DNA of 64,000 nt from Blastopirellula retiformator (GTDB lineage: Bacteria > Planctomycetota > Planctomycetia > Pirellulales > Pirellulaceae): NCBI RefSeq assembly GCF_007859755.1, contig NZ_SJPF01000002.1, positions 267,729-331,728 on the forward strand. The letters run 5' to 3'. Both the position numbers and the translations under genes were made by a program. Of this stretch, positions 1 to 7,600 are shown piece after piece; position 1 is the stretch's first letter; every line of letters starts with the position of its first letter. The notes beneath the pieces were generated by a model. It did not search any database. It had not been told where the DNA came from and saw nothing but the letters and a program-made list of their open reading frames with translations.

Positions 1-416
1 CTGGACCAAAACGTTTTTTCATCAGTCCCAGAGGGACGCCGCCAACCTAGCCCAGGGCGAAGTCGCCCCAAGCGACGCAGCCCTGGGTTCATCACATCAC
101 GTTCTTCGCTGACGCCGGACTGGACCGTTGCGTTTTTTTCTTCGCGCCGTTGGTGATTGGCAGACGCATTCCCGGGGCCTTGCGCACTCGGGCTACGATC
201 GGAATCGACCGGATTGGACCGCGCCCGATTTTTTTCGCCCATCAAATCTCCCTGTTTCATTCGCACCCGAACGGAAAGTGGACTCGACCGCGCCATTTTT
301 TCTGCCGGCGACGGACCTCGGTCGCATTCCATGGAACGCCGGTAATCGTTCCAAGCACGAAATCGACCATGTTTCCGTGCGCTTTGTCAATCATTTTTGT
401 GACCGCCGAAGTTCGG
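1..416. other. No convincing gene; one hairpin
   Basis: Several overlapping short open frames exist on both strands here, but none has a ribosome-binding site, a recognisable motif or consistent coding character. The only structure I see is an inverted repeat at about 51-87 (CCCAGGGC paired with GCCCTGGG). It is a dispersed hairpin of the kind common between planctomycete genes. Confidence 0.5.
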
Positions 417-446
417 GTGCCACTGTCGTCTGCGACAGTGTTCTTC
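417..446. repeat. REP-like hairpin, left of RAYT-A
   Basis: A perfect 8-bp stem with a 4-nt loop (CACTGTCG-TCTG-CGACAGTG, 421-440). It lies in the same extended context as, but in opposite orientation to, the hairpin at 1172-1191 on the other side of the transposase at 537-1148. A third copy is at 6206-6225. REP hairpins flanking a RAYT transposase are the expected arrangement for this family. Confidence 0.8.
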
Positions 447-536
447 CAAGAACCACGATCGAGTTCAATCTCTTCGACAGAGCCCGAAGCAGATTCTTCT
501 TTGACTTCCAGACACGCATCCAATAGCTTGCCAAAC

Positions 537-1148
537 ATGAATGGAGAACCACCACATCGAAAACGGGTGAAGCACTTTCATGTGCCTGGTCATTTCCACG
601 AACTAACATTCTGCTGCTATCGACGTCGGCCGCTGCTCACCAACGACGCATGGCGAGACCTATTTGCTCGTTCGATCGGCAAGGCTTGTCAAACCGAACG
701 ATGCCAACTGGTCGCCATGGTCTTCATGCCAGAACATGTCCATCTCTTAGTCTGGCCGACCCATCACGATACAAATATCAGTCGGTTGCTACAGCGAATC
801 AAACGACCGACGTCGGCAGGCGTCAAAGCGATGCTGGTAGAGGCCCGCTCGCCACTGTTGGACGAACTGACGGTTCGAACGCGGCCAGGCGTTCATTGCT
901 TCCGCTTCTGGCAGGAAGGCTCTGGCTACGATCTGAATCTATACGAGCGAGCAGCCGTCGAGGCGGCGATCAACTATATCCATGAGAACCCGGTCCGGCG
1001 AGGACTTTGCCGCCGGGCGGTCGATTGGAAGTGGTCCAGCGTGCGGTTCCATTTGCGTGGAGAGATCGAGCCCCACTTGCCGACACTAAGCCGATTGCCA
1101 GCCGAGTTTCTTGATGGCGGAGGTGTGCAGACGCCGAACTTGAGGTGA
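537..1148 (+). CDS. REP-associated tyrosine transposase (RAYT-A)
   Basis: A 203-residue transposase of the IS200/Y1 superfamily (HUH single-strand transposase). The HUH metal-binding motif is visible as PEHVHLLVWP, and the downstream tyrosine region as AINYIHENPVRRGL, the usual RAYT form of the catalytic helix. It ends with WKWSSVRFH, another RAYT hallmark. The frame is open further upstream, but similarity to the family begins at the ATG chosen here. RAYTs act on palindromic REP sequences rather than on classical IS ends. This one is flanked by inverted REP hairpins about 100 bp before and 25 bp after the gene, which supports it being the enzyme that spreads them. It differs in sequence from the second RAYT family at 2078-2758, 5093-5788 and 6779-7459. 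Confidence 0.85.
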   Translation: MNGEPPHRKRVKHFHVPGHFHELTFCCYRRRPLLTNDAWRDLFARSIGKACQTERCQLVAMVFMPEHVHLLVWPTHHDTNISRLLQRIKRPTSAGVKAMLVEARSPLLDELTVRTRPGVHCFRFWQEGSGYDLNLYERAAVEAAINYIHENPVRRGLCRRAVDWKWSSVRFHLRGEIEPHLPTLSRLPAEFLDGGGVQTPNLR

Positions 1149-1166
1149 CGTTTCTGGAGAAATATG

Positions 1167-1245
1167 AAGAACACTGTCGCGGACGACAGTGGCACCCAAG
1201 ATTAAGAACGTCGGGCAGTGCCACCCGTCCGCCGGCAAACTGCAT
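1167..1245. repeat. REP-like repeat, right of RAYT-A
   Basis: The hairpin CACTGTCG-CGGA-CGACAGTG (1172-1191) is followed by a tail (CACCCAAGATTAAGAAC, then GCAGTGCCACCCGTC). The tail is recognisably the same as the one after the hairpin at 6206-6225, so the repeat unit is longer than the hairpin. It abuts the truncated end of a second RAYT copy at about 1260. Confidence 0.75.
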
Positions 1246-1259
1246 GACGCCCACGGCGC

Positions 1260-1487
1260 CAAGTCGCTCATGCCGCCGTCAGCCGTGGGGCGGACGACCA
1301 AATGCCAATGGTTGGGCATCAGTTGGTAGGCTAAAATTTGACACGGGTACCGCGACAGCCCCTCGGCCAAGATGCGTTCAAACGCTTCGAAATCGTCCGG
1401 CGTATCGAAGATCGCCGCCCGAGAGTTGCCTCGATTCAAGGCATGATAGATGCCGCCGGCTTCGTCTGCTCGCTTTGGCCTACCCAT
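1260..1487 (-). pseudogene. Truncated RAYT-B copy (N-terminal third)
   Basis: The first 76 residues, starting MGRPKRADEAGGIYHALNRG and including the HUH motif MPNHWHLVVRP, are nearly identical to the full copies elsewhere in the window. Similarity stops abruptly at about 1260, where REP sequence of the RAYT-A element takes over. The open frame runs on into that unrelated sequence. The right inverted repeat (1520-1539) is intact. It was probably cut when the REP/RAYT-A element arrived. Confidence 0.85.
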
Positions 1488-1519
1488 GACAGCAGGGTAT
1501 CATGTGCTGGCGGAGGAAA

Positions 1520-1539
1520 AAAGAGTCCTGACACCTTTT
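1520..1539. repeat. 20-bp terminal repeat of truncated RAYT-B element
   Basis: AAAGAGTCCTGACACCTTTT, identical to the right end of the complete RAYT-B elements at 2791-2810 and 5821-5840. Confidence 0.85.
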
Positions 1540-1661
1540 CTTCTCCAAAAGGCGGCCTCAATCGCCACACCCGATTGAAGTTCATCCCATTACGCCAGTT
1601 CATCCCGGCGATTGGGGGTGGCTGTTTGACTGAATTCTCAGTAGGGAGGTTGGAACTAAAA

Positions 1662-1988
1662 ATGGGAACAGATATCGAAACTCATGAAGTTGAAGATTCA
1701 CGGTATTTCTGGAACTCCGTGGGGGTCATTGCCTGGCATTTATTCTGGAACGGAGTTCATTATCTATTTGCAGCGATCGCGGTCGCGTCGATTATTCCCC
1801 CATGTACCTCACACCCATCCCAGGCTATTGTTTTTTCAGAGTCGCTTCCGCCAATTCTAATCGCCTATTCCATAGCTTGCTTTGCATCCGTATTTCGAAT
1901 TCGGTATGCGATTGCCGATGCGTTGATTTACTTGACGATAATTCTTCTTGTAGGGATGTTGAATTTTCAACGATTAGCCTTGCAATAG
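1662..1988 (+). CDS. Small membrane protein, unknown function
   Basis: A 108-residue protein that I do not recognise. The start is supported by AGGGAGGT at 1642-1649, about 12 bases upstream. The N-terminal 20 residues are charged. Two hydrophobic stretches follow (roughly residues 20-45 and 60-105), so it is likely an inner-membrane protein with two or three helices. It is isolated between transposon copies and its codon use is more AT-rich than the surrounding host-type genes, suggesting cargo or a stranded fragment of foreign DNA. Confidence 0.45.
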   Translation: MGTDIETHEVEDSRYFWNSVGVIAWHLFWNGVHYLFAAIAVASIIPPCTSHPSQAIVFSESLPPILIAYSIACFASVFRIRYAIADALIYLTIILLVGMLNFQRLALQ

Positions 1989-2004
1989 CGTTGCGGGGCA
2001 GTCG

Positions 2005-2048
2005 CACGGCGATCGCACCATAAATCACGTCCCCAGCAACACTTCCAG
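2005..2048. repeat. 44-bp remnant of ISAs1-like element end
   Basis: This stretch is identical to 3549-3592, the terminal 44 bp of the complete ISAs1-like element. It is cut off 6 bp before the left repeat of the next RAYT-B element. It therefore marks a second, almost completely deleted copy of the same IS. Confidence 0.8.
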
Positions 2049-2054
2049 GGGGAG

Positions 2055-2810
2055 AAAAGGTGTCAGGACTCTTTGTGTCAACCAGGCGCTACCTTCTTCG
2101 GCCTGCCGCGGGGGCGGAGGGTGGAATCTAGGTTCAGGCGGCGGGCAATGGACTGGGGCCAATCGGGATCGCCGAAGGGGGAGCCTCGGCGGATCGCGTG
2201 GCGGACGGCGTCGACTTCTTTCTTGGACATCGCCTGATTGACTCGGTCTTTCCAACGACCAGGTCGGGCGATCGGCCACGGCGTCAGGAGATCGGGCTTT
2301 CGCCGCGGCTTGGCCAACCAACGGGCGAGCGATCCCCATTTCCAATCTTCGGCCGAGTTCACCAGGCCCGCCTGCCGGGCATTGCGTTCGACATAACGAC
2401 ATACGACCAGAAAGTGCCCGTCGTCTTGCACCGGAAAACTCTTGAACCGCCCTTGATAGATGTGCCCTTCGCCGGAGGTGTGGCGGTGCGCGTGTCGGCG
2501 CATCGTGTGCGTCAGGGTGACCCACCGCAGCAAGTCGCTCATGCCGCCGTCAGCCGTGGGGCGGACGACCAAATGCCAATGGTTGGGCATCAGTTGGTAG
2601 GCTAAAATTTGACACGGGTACCGCGACAGCCCCTCGGCCAAGATGCGCTGGAACGCGTCGAAATCGTCCGGCTTATCGAAGATCGCCGCCCGAGAGTTGC
2701 CTCGATTCAAGGCATGATAAATGCCGCCGGCTTCGTCTGCTCGCTTTGGCCTACCCATGACAGCAGGGTATCATGTGCTGGCGGAGGAAAAAAGAGTCCT
2801 GACACCTTTT
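2055..2810. mobile_element. RAYT-B element copy 1
   Basis: A 756-bp unit bounded by AAAAGGTGTCAGGACTCTTT (2055-2074) and its exact reverse complement (2791-2810), enclosing one transposase gene on the minus strand. The same ends bound two other copies in this window. No target-site duplication is evident. Confidence 0.85.
2078..2758 (-). CDS. RAYT-B transposase, copy 1
   Basis: A 226-residue Y1/IS200-superfamily REP-associated transposase. The HUH motif is MPNHWHLVVRP near residue 60. The catalytic tyrosine helix is CRYVERNARQAGL, followed by AEDWKWGSLARW. The basic, proline-rich C-terminus ends in RGRPKKVAPG. The start codon lies 33 bp inside the right inverted repeat. Compared with copies 2 and 3 it differs at only a few positions and appears intact. 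It is adjacent to the IS remnants at 2005-2048 and 2811-2990. Confidence 0.9.
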   Translation of the reverse strand: MGRPKRADEAGGIYHALNRGNSRAAIFDKPDDFDAFQRILAEGLSRYPCQILAYQLMPNHWHLVVRPTADGGMSDLLRWVTLTHTMRRHAHRHTSGEGHIYQGRFKSFPVQDDGHFLVVCRYVERNARQAGLVNSAEDWKWGSLARWLAKPRRKPDLLTPWPIARPGRWKDRVNQAMSKKEVDAVRHAIRRGSPFGDPDWPQSIARRLNLDSTLRPRGRPKKVAPG

Positions 2811-2990
2811 CTTCGCCGCAAACCGCAAGGCGATCGCCTCGGCGTTCTTCTTAACGTCGGCCAGCATCAAGCCGCGAAGATAAACGAGCGAGTGAGCCCG
2901 CACTTCGGGACGGCCGAAGCAAATCTCAAAACGGTGATGCGTTTCGTCCAATCTGTCGGCCGCCTTGGCGCGTAGCCTGTCCATCGTCAT
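2811..2990 (-). pseudogene. N-terminal fragment of a DDE transposase
   Basis: About 60 residues (MDRLRAKAADRLDETHHRF, then CFGRPEVRAHSLVYLRGL and KKNAEAIALRF) resemble the N-terminus of IS701-type DDE transposases. The similarity ends exactly where the RAYT-B right repeat begins, so the RAYT-B element seems to have inserted into, or recombined with, this gene. The family assignment is from memory of the pattern and is moderate. Confidence 0.5.
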
Positions 2991-3117
2991 CGAAGCGTCC
3001 TCCTGACGTCGCTTGCCAAACCATGAACCGGCCAGTTCTTACGAACAATTCCATGTGCTCCGCCAACCTAACGCAATTCCGCCCGGTGCGCGAACAGCAA
3101 AAACCACTGCTGTAGAA

Positions 3118-3423
3118 CTAGGTGGCGCTATTTGCCTTCGCAATTTTCTCCCGAAGATCAAGATCAAGATCTTCGTCCATCAGAAAACCTTCCCACCAAA
3201 GGTGCAAAATCTGAATATCACCAATCGATAGATCAAACGCAGCGACCAGAAGGATTCTTGCATGGTGATTATCCATTCCATCCAACTGAAATTGCCTCAC
3301 GGTCGTCGCCAAGCACCGGTTCTCCTCGAATGCCAAACGAAGTTGTAGCGTTAATTCCTTGGGTACTCCCAATTTCAATCCAAAATTAAGCAATTCATTT
3401 GCTTTCACCGGATTCAATGTCAT
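3118..3423 (-). CDS. Hypothetical protein, 101 aa
   Basis: An AT-richer open frame encoding a mostly helical, charged protein of unknown family. Residues 60-100 are acidic (WWEGFLMDEDLDLDLREK). A purine stretch (GGAG) sits immediately before the ATG, too close to be a good ribosome-binding site, so the start is uncertain. It sits in an island of insertion sequences and may be a cargo gene or the tail of a larger lost gene. Confidence 0.35.
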   Translation of the reverse strand: MTLNPVKANELLNFGLKLGVPKELTLQLRLAFEENRCLATTVRQFQLDGMDNHHARILLVAAFDLSIGDIQILHLWWEGFLMDEDLDLDLREKIAKANSAT

Positions 3424-3548
3424 TCTCCAAAAAGAACAGTTACGATGCCGTGTCGATCGACACTAATATCCAGAGCCCTGGCAAAGCCATTACGATGCGC
3501 CATCTTGCCGGTAAAGGTCTCGAATACGGCCTGTTCAGGCGTTAGGCC

Positions 3549-4808
3549 CACGGCGATCGCACCATAAATCACGTCCCCAGCAACACTTCCAGCAGATAGG
3601 CGTCGTTCCGCCCCGCTTTTAGCCGCTTGTTCTTCACGCCCACCTTGGCCGTTTTGTTGTTCTTCAAGAGGCTCAGGCTCGTTCTTCTTAGCAGGCTGAA
3701 GTTAACATCGGCGTGCCCGTTTCGGATGCGGCTTTGGTCCTCGCCGAACGTTACGTCGAGTTGCCAGTGGAGCGAATTCTCGATGCTCCAGTGACCGCGG
3801 ACCGCTTCGGCGAAGCGTTTGCCCGTGAGATATTTGCTGACGATATAGTAACGCACGTCGCTCGTCTCTTTCCCGTTTTGTTTCACGATGTTGATCGTCA
3901 TGCCGATCGCTTTCAACTTCTTCCACTTGCTGGCGTACGGAAAGTCCTCCGCATCGATCGGGCAGAGATAATAGTAACGCGACTCTTCGCGGCCATGCCC
4001 TTTCTCGTGCGTTTCGTGACGATGAACTTTCAGCTTCTTGAAGTCGACTTCCATCGCGGCGACGAAGTGATCGCGAATCGCCTGGTGCAGGTATCGCTGA
4101 TTTCCTTTGATCGCCAAGCAATAATCGCCGCCTGCGTCGACGATCTTGGCGGCGATCTCTTTCTGACAACCCATCGCGTCGATTGTCACCAAGCAGCCGG
4201 AAACCTCGATGATTTCGAGCAATTTCGGAATCGCCGTGATCTCATTACTCTTCGCGTCGGTCGCTACCTGACCGAGGCTCACATGATTAGCGGTCGCCCA
4301 GGCGCTGACCATGTGAATGGCCGCCTTGCTGCTGGCGGCGTCGAAACCGCGCCGCAACGTCTTGCCGTCGATCGCGATGATTTGTCCGTCGGTAATGTCC
4401 TGCAGCGCCGTGATCCAACTCAGCAAACACTTCTCGAATTCGGCCGGCTTCAGCGCGCCGAGAATCGCGTTGAATCGATCGTGCGAAGGGACGCCGCTGC
4501 TCATGTCGAGAAACCTCGAAAGCCACTCCTTCTTATCCTCCGCCCAATCGGCGATGGCGACAAAATCATCCGCCCCGCCGAGCACGGCGCAGAGCGACAT
4601 CGTGACGATGTTGACCAGCGGATAAGTCACCTTCCGCGTGCGCGGATCGGTCAGGTCGGTAAAGTGCTGTTGAATCGAAGCGGCCGAAGAAGACATGCGG
4701 AAGACCTCCCTGCAAAGCGAACGCCTGGCGGCGAAACGGACATCGCAAAAACGCCAAGAAGTACTTGCCGGATTGTCGCAGATTACCCATCATGGCGCAA
4801 TCGCCGTG
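3549..4808. mobile_element. ISAs1-like insertion sequence
   Basis: A 1,260-bp unit with imperfect terminal inverted repeats, CACGGCGATCGCACCAT at 3549-3565 and its near complement at 4792-4808 (15 of 17 positions match). It carries a single transposase gene. I could not see a clear flanking direct duplication. Confidence 0.8.
3569..4696 (-). CDS. ISAs1 family transposase
   Basis: A 375-residue DDE transposase of the ISAs1/H-repeat group, complete by length. The N-terminal H-repeat-associated region (IQQHFTDLTDPRTRKVTYPL) leads into a DDE core. The first aspartate is in IAIDGKTLRRGFD, the second in VTIDAMGCQKEIA. The glutamate is in RGHWSIENSLHWQLDVTF. All three motifs are intact, so the enzyme may be active. 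The gene nearly fills the element and ends 20 bp inside the right inverted repeat. Confidence 0.92.
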   Translation of the reverse strand: MSSSAASIQQHFTDLTDPRTRKVTYPLVNIVTMSLCAVLGGADDFVAIADWAEDKKEWLSRFLDMSSGVPSHDRFNAILGALKPAEFEKCLLSWITALQDITDGQIIAIDGKTLRRGFDAASSKAAIHMVSAWATANHVSLGQVATDAKSNEITAIPKLLEIIEVSGCLVTIDAMGCQKEIAAKIVDAGGDYCLAIKGNQRYLHQAIRDHFVAAMEVDFKKLKVHRHETHEKGHGREESRYYYLCPIDAEDFPYASKWKKLKAIGMTINIVKQNGKETSDVRYYIVSKYLTGKRFAEAVRGHWSIENSLHWQLDVTFGEDQSRIRNGHADVNFSLLRRTSLSLLKNNKTAKVGVKNKRLKAGRNDAYLLEVLLGT

Positions 4809-4859
4809 CGCTCCATAGCAGCCCGTTGATTTTCCAAGATTACCCCATCGCCAGTCTGT

Positions 4860-5084
4860 TCAGGCGAAGGCTATCGGCGGGTTGGGATTTTTCTCTTTTC
4901 GTGCTTCAAAAAAGTCTTGGATCGCCATTCGCCCCTTTCTAGCAATCGTCATGATAAAATACGCAAGAAAAACAAGGCCGCACAGCTCCGCCCAGTGCCT
5001 TGGTTTGCCGGCGCCGATTAGCTTGCGCAAGATCCGGCCCAGATTGAACGCCGTCGCCGCCATCTTGTAACGCTTTTGGAGCAG
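4860..5084 (-). pseudogene. C-terminal remnant of an IS1182/IS5-type transposase
   Basis: About 70 codons (YKMAATAFNLGRILRKLIGAG, then PRHWAEL) match the C-terminal tail of DDE transposases in which a conserved helix NLxxILRKL precedes the stop. The 5' part is missing and the RAYT-B copy 2 left repeat starts immediately upstream at 5085. The frame happens to be open into the RAYT element, but that fusion is unlikely to be meaningful. Confidence 0.5.
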
Positions 5085-5840
5085 AAAAGGTGTCAGGACT
5101 CTTTTTTTCGACCAGGCGCTACCTTCTTCGGCCTGCCGCGGGGGCGGAGGGTGGTTTCTAGGTTCAGGCGGCGGGCAATGGACTGGGGCCAATCGGGATC
5201 GCCGAAGGGGGAGCCTCGGCGGATCGCGTGGCGGACGGCGTCGACTTCTTTCTTGGACATCGCCTGATTGACTCGGTCTTTCCAATGACCAGGTCGGGCG
5301 ATCGGCCACGGCGTCAGGAGATCGGGCTTTCGCCGCGGCTTGGCCAACCAACGGGCGAGCGATCCCCATTTCCAATCTTCGGCCGAGTTCACCAGGCCCG
5401 CCTGCCGGGCATTGCGTTCGACATAACGACATACGACCAGAAAGTGCCCGTCGTCTTGCACCGGAAAACTCTTGAACCGCCCTTGATAGATGTGCCCTTT
5501 GCCGGAAGTGTGGCGGTGCGCGTGTCGGCGCATCGTGTGCGTCAGGGTAACCCACCGCAGCAAGTCGCTCATGCCGCCGTCAGCCGTGGGGCGGACGACC
5601 AAATGCCAATGGTTGGGCATCAGTTGGTAGGGTAAAATTCGACACGGGTACCGCGACAGCCCCTCGGCCAAGATGCGCTGGAACGCTTCGAAATCGTCCG
5701 GCGTATCGAAGATCGCCGCCCGAGAGTTGCCTCGATTCAAGGCATGATAAATGCCGCCGGCTTCGTCTGCTCGCTTTGGTCTACCCATGACAGCAGGGTA
5801 TCATGTGCTGGCGGAGGAAAAAAGAGTCCTGACACCTTTT
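5085..5840. mobile_element. RAYT-B element copy 2
   Basis: A 756-bp unit with the same 20-bp inverted ends as copy 1 (5085-5104 and 5821-5840). It is flanked on both sides by gene fragments of different origin. Confidence 0.85.
5093..5788 (-). CDS. RAYT-B transposase, copy 2
   Basis: A REP-associated tyrosine transposase with the HUH motif MPNHWHLVVRP and tyrosine helix CRYVERNARQ, as in copies 1 and 3. Here the last codons differ: the stop used by the other copies is lost and the protein extends five residues (RKKES) into the left inverted repeat, giving 231 residues. Otherwise nearly identical to the other copies, which indicates recent amplification. Confidence 0.88.
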   Translation of the reverse strand: MGRPKRADEAGGIYHALNRGNSRAAIFDTPDDFEAFQRILAEGLSRYPCRILPYQLMPNHWHLVVRPTADGGMSDLLRWVTLTHTMRRHAHRHTSGKGHIYQGRFKSFPVQDDGHFLVVCRYVERNARQAGLVNSAEDWKWGSLARWLAKPRRKPDLLTPWPIARPGHWKDRVNQAMSKKEVDAVRHAIRRGSPFGDPDWPQSIARRLNLETTLRPRGRPKKVAPGRKKES

Positions 5841-5845
5841 CTTCA

Positions 5846-5941
5846 CTACGCCACATCGCCGGCACGCACTGGGGCACAAGGCGCTACCTCGACATGGACC
5901 GCCTGCACGAACTGGAGAAGAGGGAAGACGGCAAAGTTTAA
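5846..5941 (+). pseudogene. Orphan C-terminal fragment, unknown gene
   Basis: About 31 codons (HWGTRRYLDMDRLHELEKRE, then DGKV and stop) are in frame up to a strong terminator-like palindrome directly after the stop. This suggests the tail of a gene whose 5' part was removed by the RAYT-B copy 2 element. I cannot name the family. Confidence 0.35.
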
Positions 5942-5977
5942 AAAATTGTTTTTGCCGCGCGCGGCAAAAACAATTTT
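5942..5977. terminator. 36-bp perfect palindrome, probable bidirectional terminator
   Basis: Every base pairs with its counterpart. The centre is GCCGCGCGCGGC and the arms end in A-rich and T-rich tracts (TTTTTG and CAAAAA). It starts directly after the stop of the fragment at 5846-5941. The form suits an intrinsic terminator working in both directions. Confidence 0.6.
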
Positions 5978-6205
5978 CCAGAGCCAGGCTGAAAATCAAA
6001 TGTGCGCAACTTGACGGACGGTACCGTAAGCCGACGGCATGCCTGGACATATTTATACCAAAAGTCGAGGCAATTAGGCAAGCAAAAAGAGGGGGTGGTT
6101 GGAATGACGAATGTCGAAGGAGCGAATGACGAAGTGGGGCAGAAAGCGAGAGACCGTGGCCATGGCGTGGGGCGACACCGCTGGCTTGTCTCTTGCTTTA
6201 GCAGA

Positions 6206-6225
6206 CACTGTCGCAGACGACAGTG
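6206..6225. repeat. Solo REP-like hairpin
   Basis: CACTGTCG-CAGA-CGACAGTG, the same stem as the REPs flanking RAYT-A. It is followed by the same degenerate tail (CACCCAATATTGAGAAC, then GCAGTGTCACCCGTC), without a transposase. Confidence 0.8.
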
Positions 6226-6254
6226 CCACCCAATATTGAGAACACCAAGCAGTG

Positions 6255-6710
6255 TCACCCGTCGCCATATTCTCCTCGATACTCTTTAAAAAGTTCAAAT
6301 ATTGGTCCAGCGGATATCGCACGGCATTCAGGAACATCACCAAGTAGTGTCATTGCCCTTACAAGGTTTAGTCGGTAGAAACGATCGTCGTCGCTATTTT
6401 TTTGTTCCCATTTGGCTGCTAATATGTGTGTGATTGCTTTCTCTAAGTCGCCGCCCTGGTGCCAAATCTGCTCAATCTTGGCATTGAGAGTGTCCTTCGT
6501 ATCTACAGTGGGCTTTTTCAGGTCGTCTATAAGCTCTCGACAATACTTGTCTCGATTAGATTCAATAACTTCAAGCATTGCCTCAACAGAGGCGATCGCC
6601 CACGAAAGCCCCAACGACGGAGCGATCTCCTCAAGGACTACGATCGCTTCTGCCGCCCAAAATGGGCTTCGATTCTTATAGTTCTCTTTTGTCTTTATCA
6701 GCTGATCCAT
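6255..6710 (-). CDS. Hypothetical protein, 151 aa
   Basis: An all-helical, charged, cytoplasmic-looking protein of unknown family, more AT-rich than neighbours. The gene lies between a REP hairpin and RAYT-B copy 3 with no partner gene. No convincing ribosome-binding site precedes the ATG. Its composition resembles accessory immunity-type proteins, but no motif supports that. Confidence 0.45.
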   Translation of the reverse strand: MDQLIKTKENYKNRSPFWAAEAIVVLEEIAPSLGLSWAIASVEAMLEVIESNRDKYCRELIDDLKKPTVDTKDTLNAKIEQIWHQGGDLEKAITHILAAKWEQKNSDDDRFYRLNLVRAMTLLGDVPECRAISAGPIFELFKEYRGEYGDG

Positions 6711-6755
6711 TATAAATCGCCATTTAGCCGCCTATGGGAGGTGTCCCCGGAACAG

Positions 6756-7511
6756 AAAAGGTGTCAGGACTCTTTGTGTCAACCAGGCGCTACCTTCTTC
6801 GGCCTGCCGCGGGGGCGGAGGGTGGAATCTAGGTTCAGGCGGCGGGCAATGGACTGGGTCCAATCGGGATCGCCGAAGGGGGAGCCTCGGCGGATCGCGT
6901 GGCGGACGGCGTCGACTTCTTTCTTGGACATCGCCTGATTGACTCGGTCTTTCCAATGACCAGGTCGGGCGATCGGCCACGGCGTCAGGAGATCGGGCTT
7001 TCGCCGCGGCTTGGCCAACCAACGGGCGAGCGATCCCCATTTCCAGTCTTCGGCCAAAGTTACCAGGCCAGCCTGCCGGGCATTGCGTTCGACATAACGA
7101 CATACGACCAGAAAGTGCCCGTCGTCTTGCACCGGAAAACTCTTGAACCGCCCTTGATAGATGTGCCCTTTGCCGGAAGTATGGCAGTGCGCGTGTCGGC
7201 GCATCGTGTGCGTCAGGGTGACCCACCGCAGAAAATCGCTCATGCCGCCGTCAGCCGTGGGGCGGACGACCAAATGCCAATGGTTGGGCATCAGTTGGTA
7301 GGCTAAAATTTGACACGGGTACCGCGACAGCCCCTCGGCCAAAATGCGCTCGAACGCGTCGAAATCGTCCGGCTTATCGAAGATCGCCGCCCGAGAGTTG
7401 CCTCGATTCAAGGCATGATAAATGCCGCCCGCTTCGTCGGCTCGCTTTGGTCTACCCATGACAGCAGGGTATCATGTGCTGGTGGAGGAAAAAAGAGTCC
7501 TGACACCGTTT
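6756..7511. mobile_element. RAYT-B element copy 3
   Basis: The same structure as copies 1 and 2. The left repeat 6756-6775 is perfect; the right repeat 7492-7511 has one substitution near its outer end (CCGTTT for CCTTTT). Confidence 0.85.
6779..7459 (-). CDS. RAYT-B transposase, copy 3
   Basis: A 226-residue REP-associated tyrosine transposase. The HUH motif MPNHWHLVVRP and the tyrosine helix CRYVERNARQAGL are intact. It differs from copy 1 at a few residues (for example SDFLRW for SDLLRW and LVTLAEDWKW for LVNSAEDWKW). The copies are therefore recent paralogues rather than exact duplicates. Confidence 0.88.
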   Translation of the reverse strand: MGRPKRADEAGGIYHALNRGNSRAAIFDKPDDFDAFERILAEGLSRYPCQILAYQLMPNHWHLVVRPTADGGMSDFLRWVTLTHTMRRHAHCHTSGKGHIYQGRFKSFPVQDDGHFLVVCRYVERNARQAGLVTLAEDWKWGSLARWLAKPRRKPDLLTPWPIARPGHWKDRVNQAMSKKEVDAVRHAIRRGSPFGDPDWTQSIARRLNLDSTLRPRGRPKKVAPG

Positions 7512-7600
7512 TTTTATCACCTTTTCCCAGCGGTGTGGGGGAGATGCCTAAGCTCTAAAATCTACGCTTCCCACATAGACTGAATCGTGAGAGAGACACG

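Noticed and set aside
3713-4942. 409-codon open frame opposite the ISAs1 transposase
   Set aside because: It mirrors the transposase in the opposite strand, has no start signal or family resemblance, and is a shadow of a GC-rich gene.
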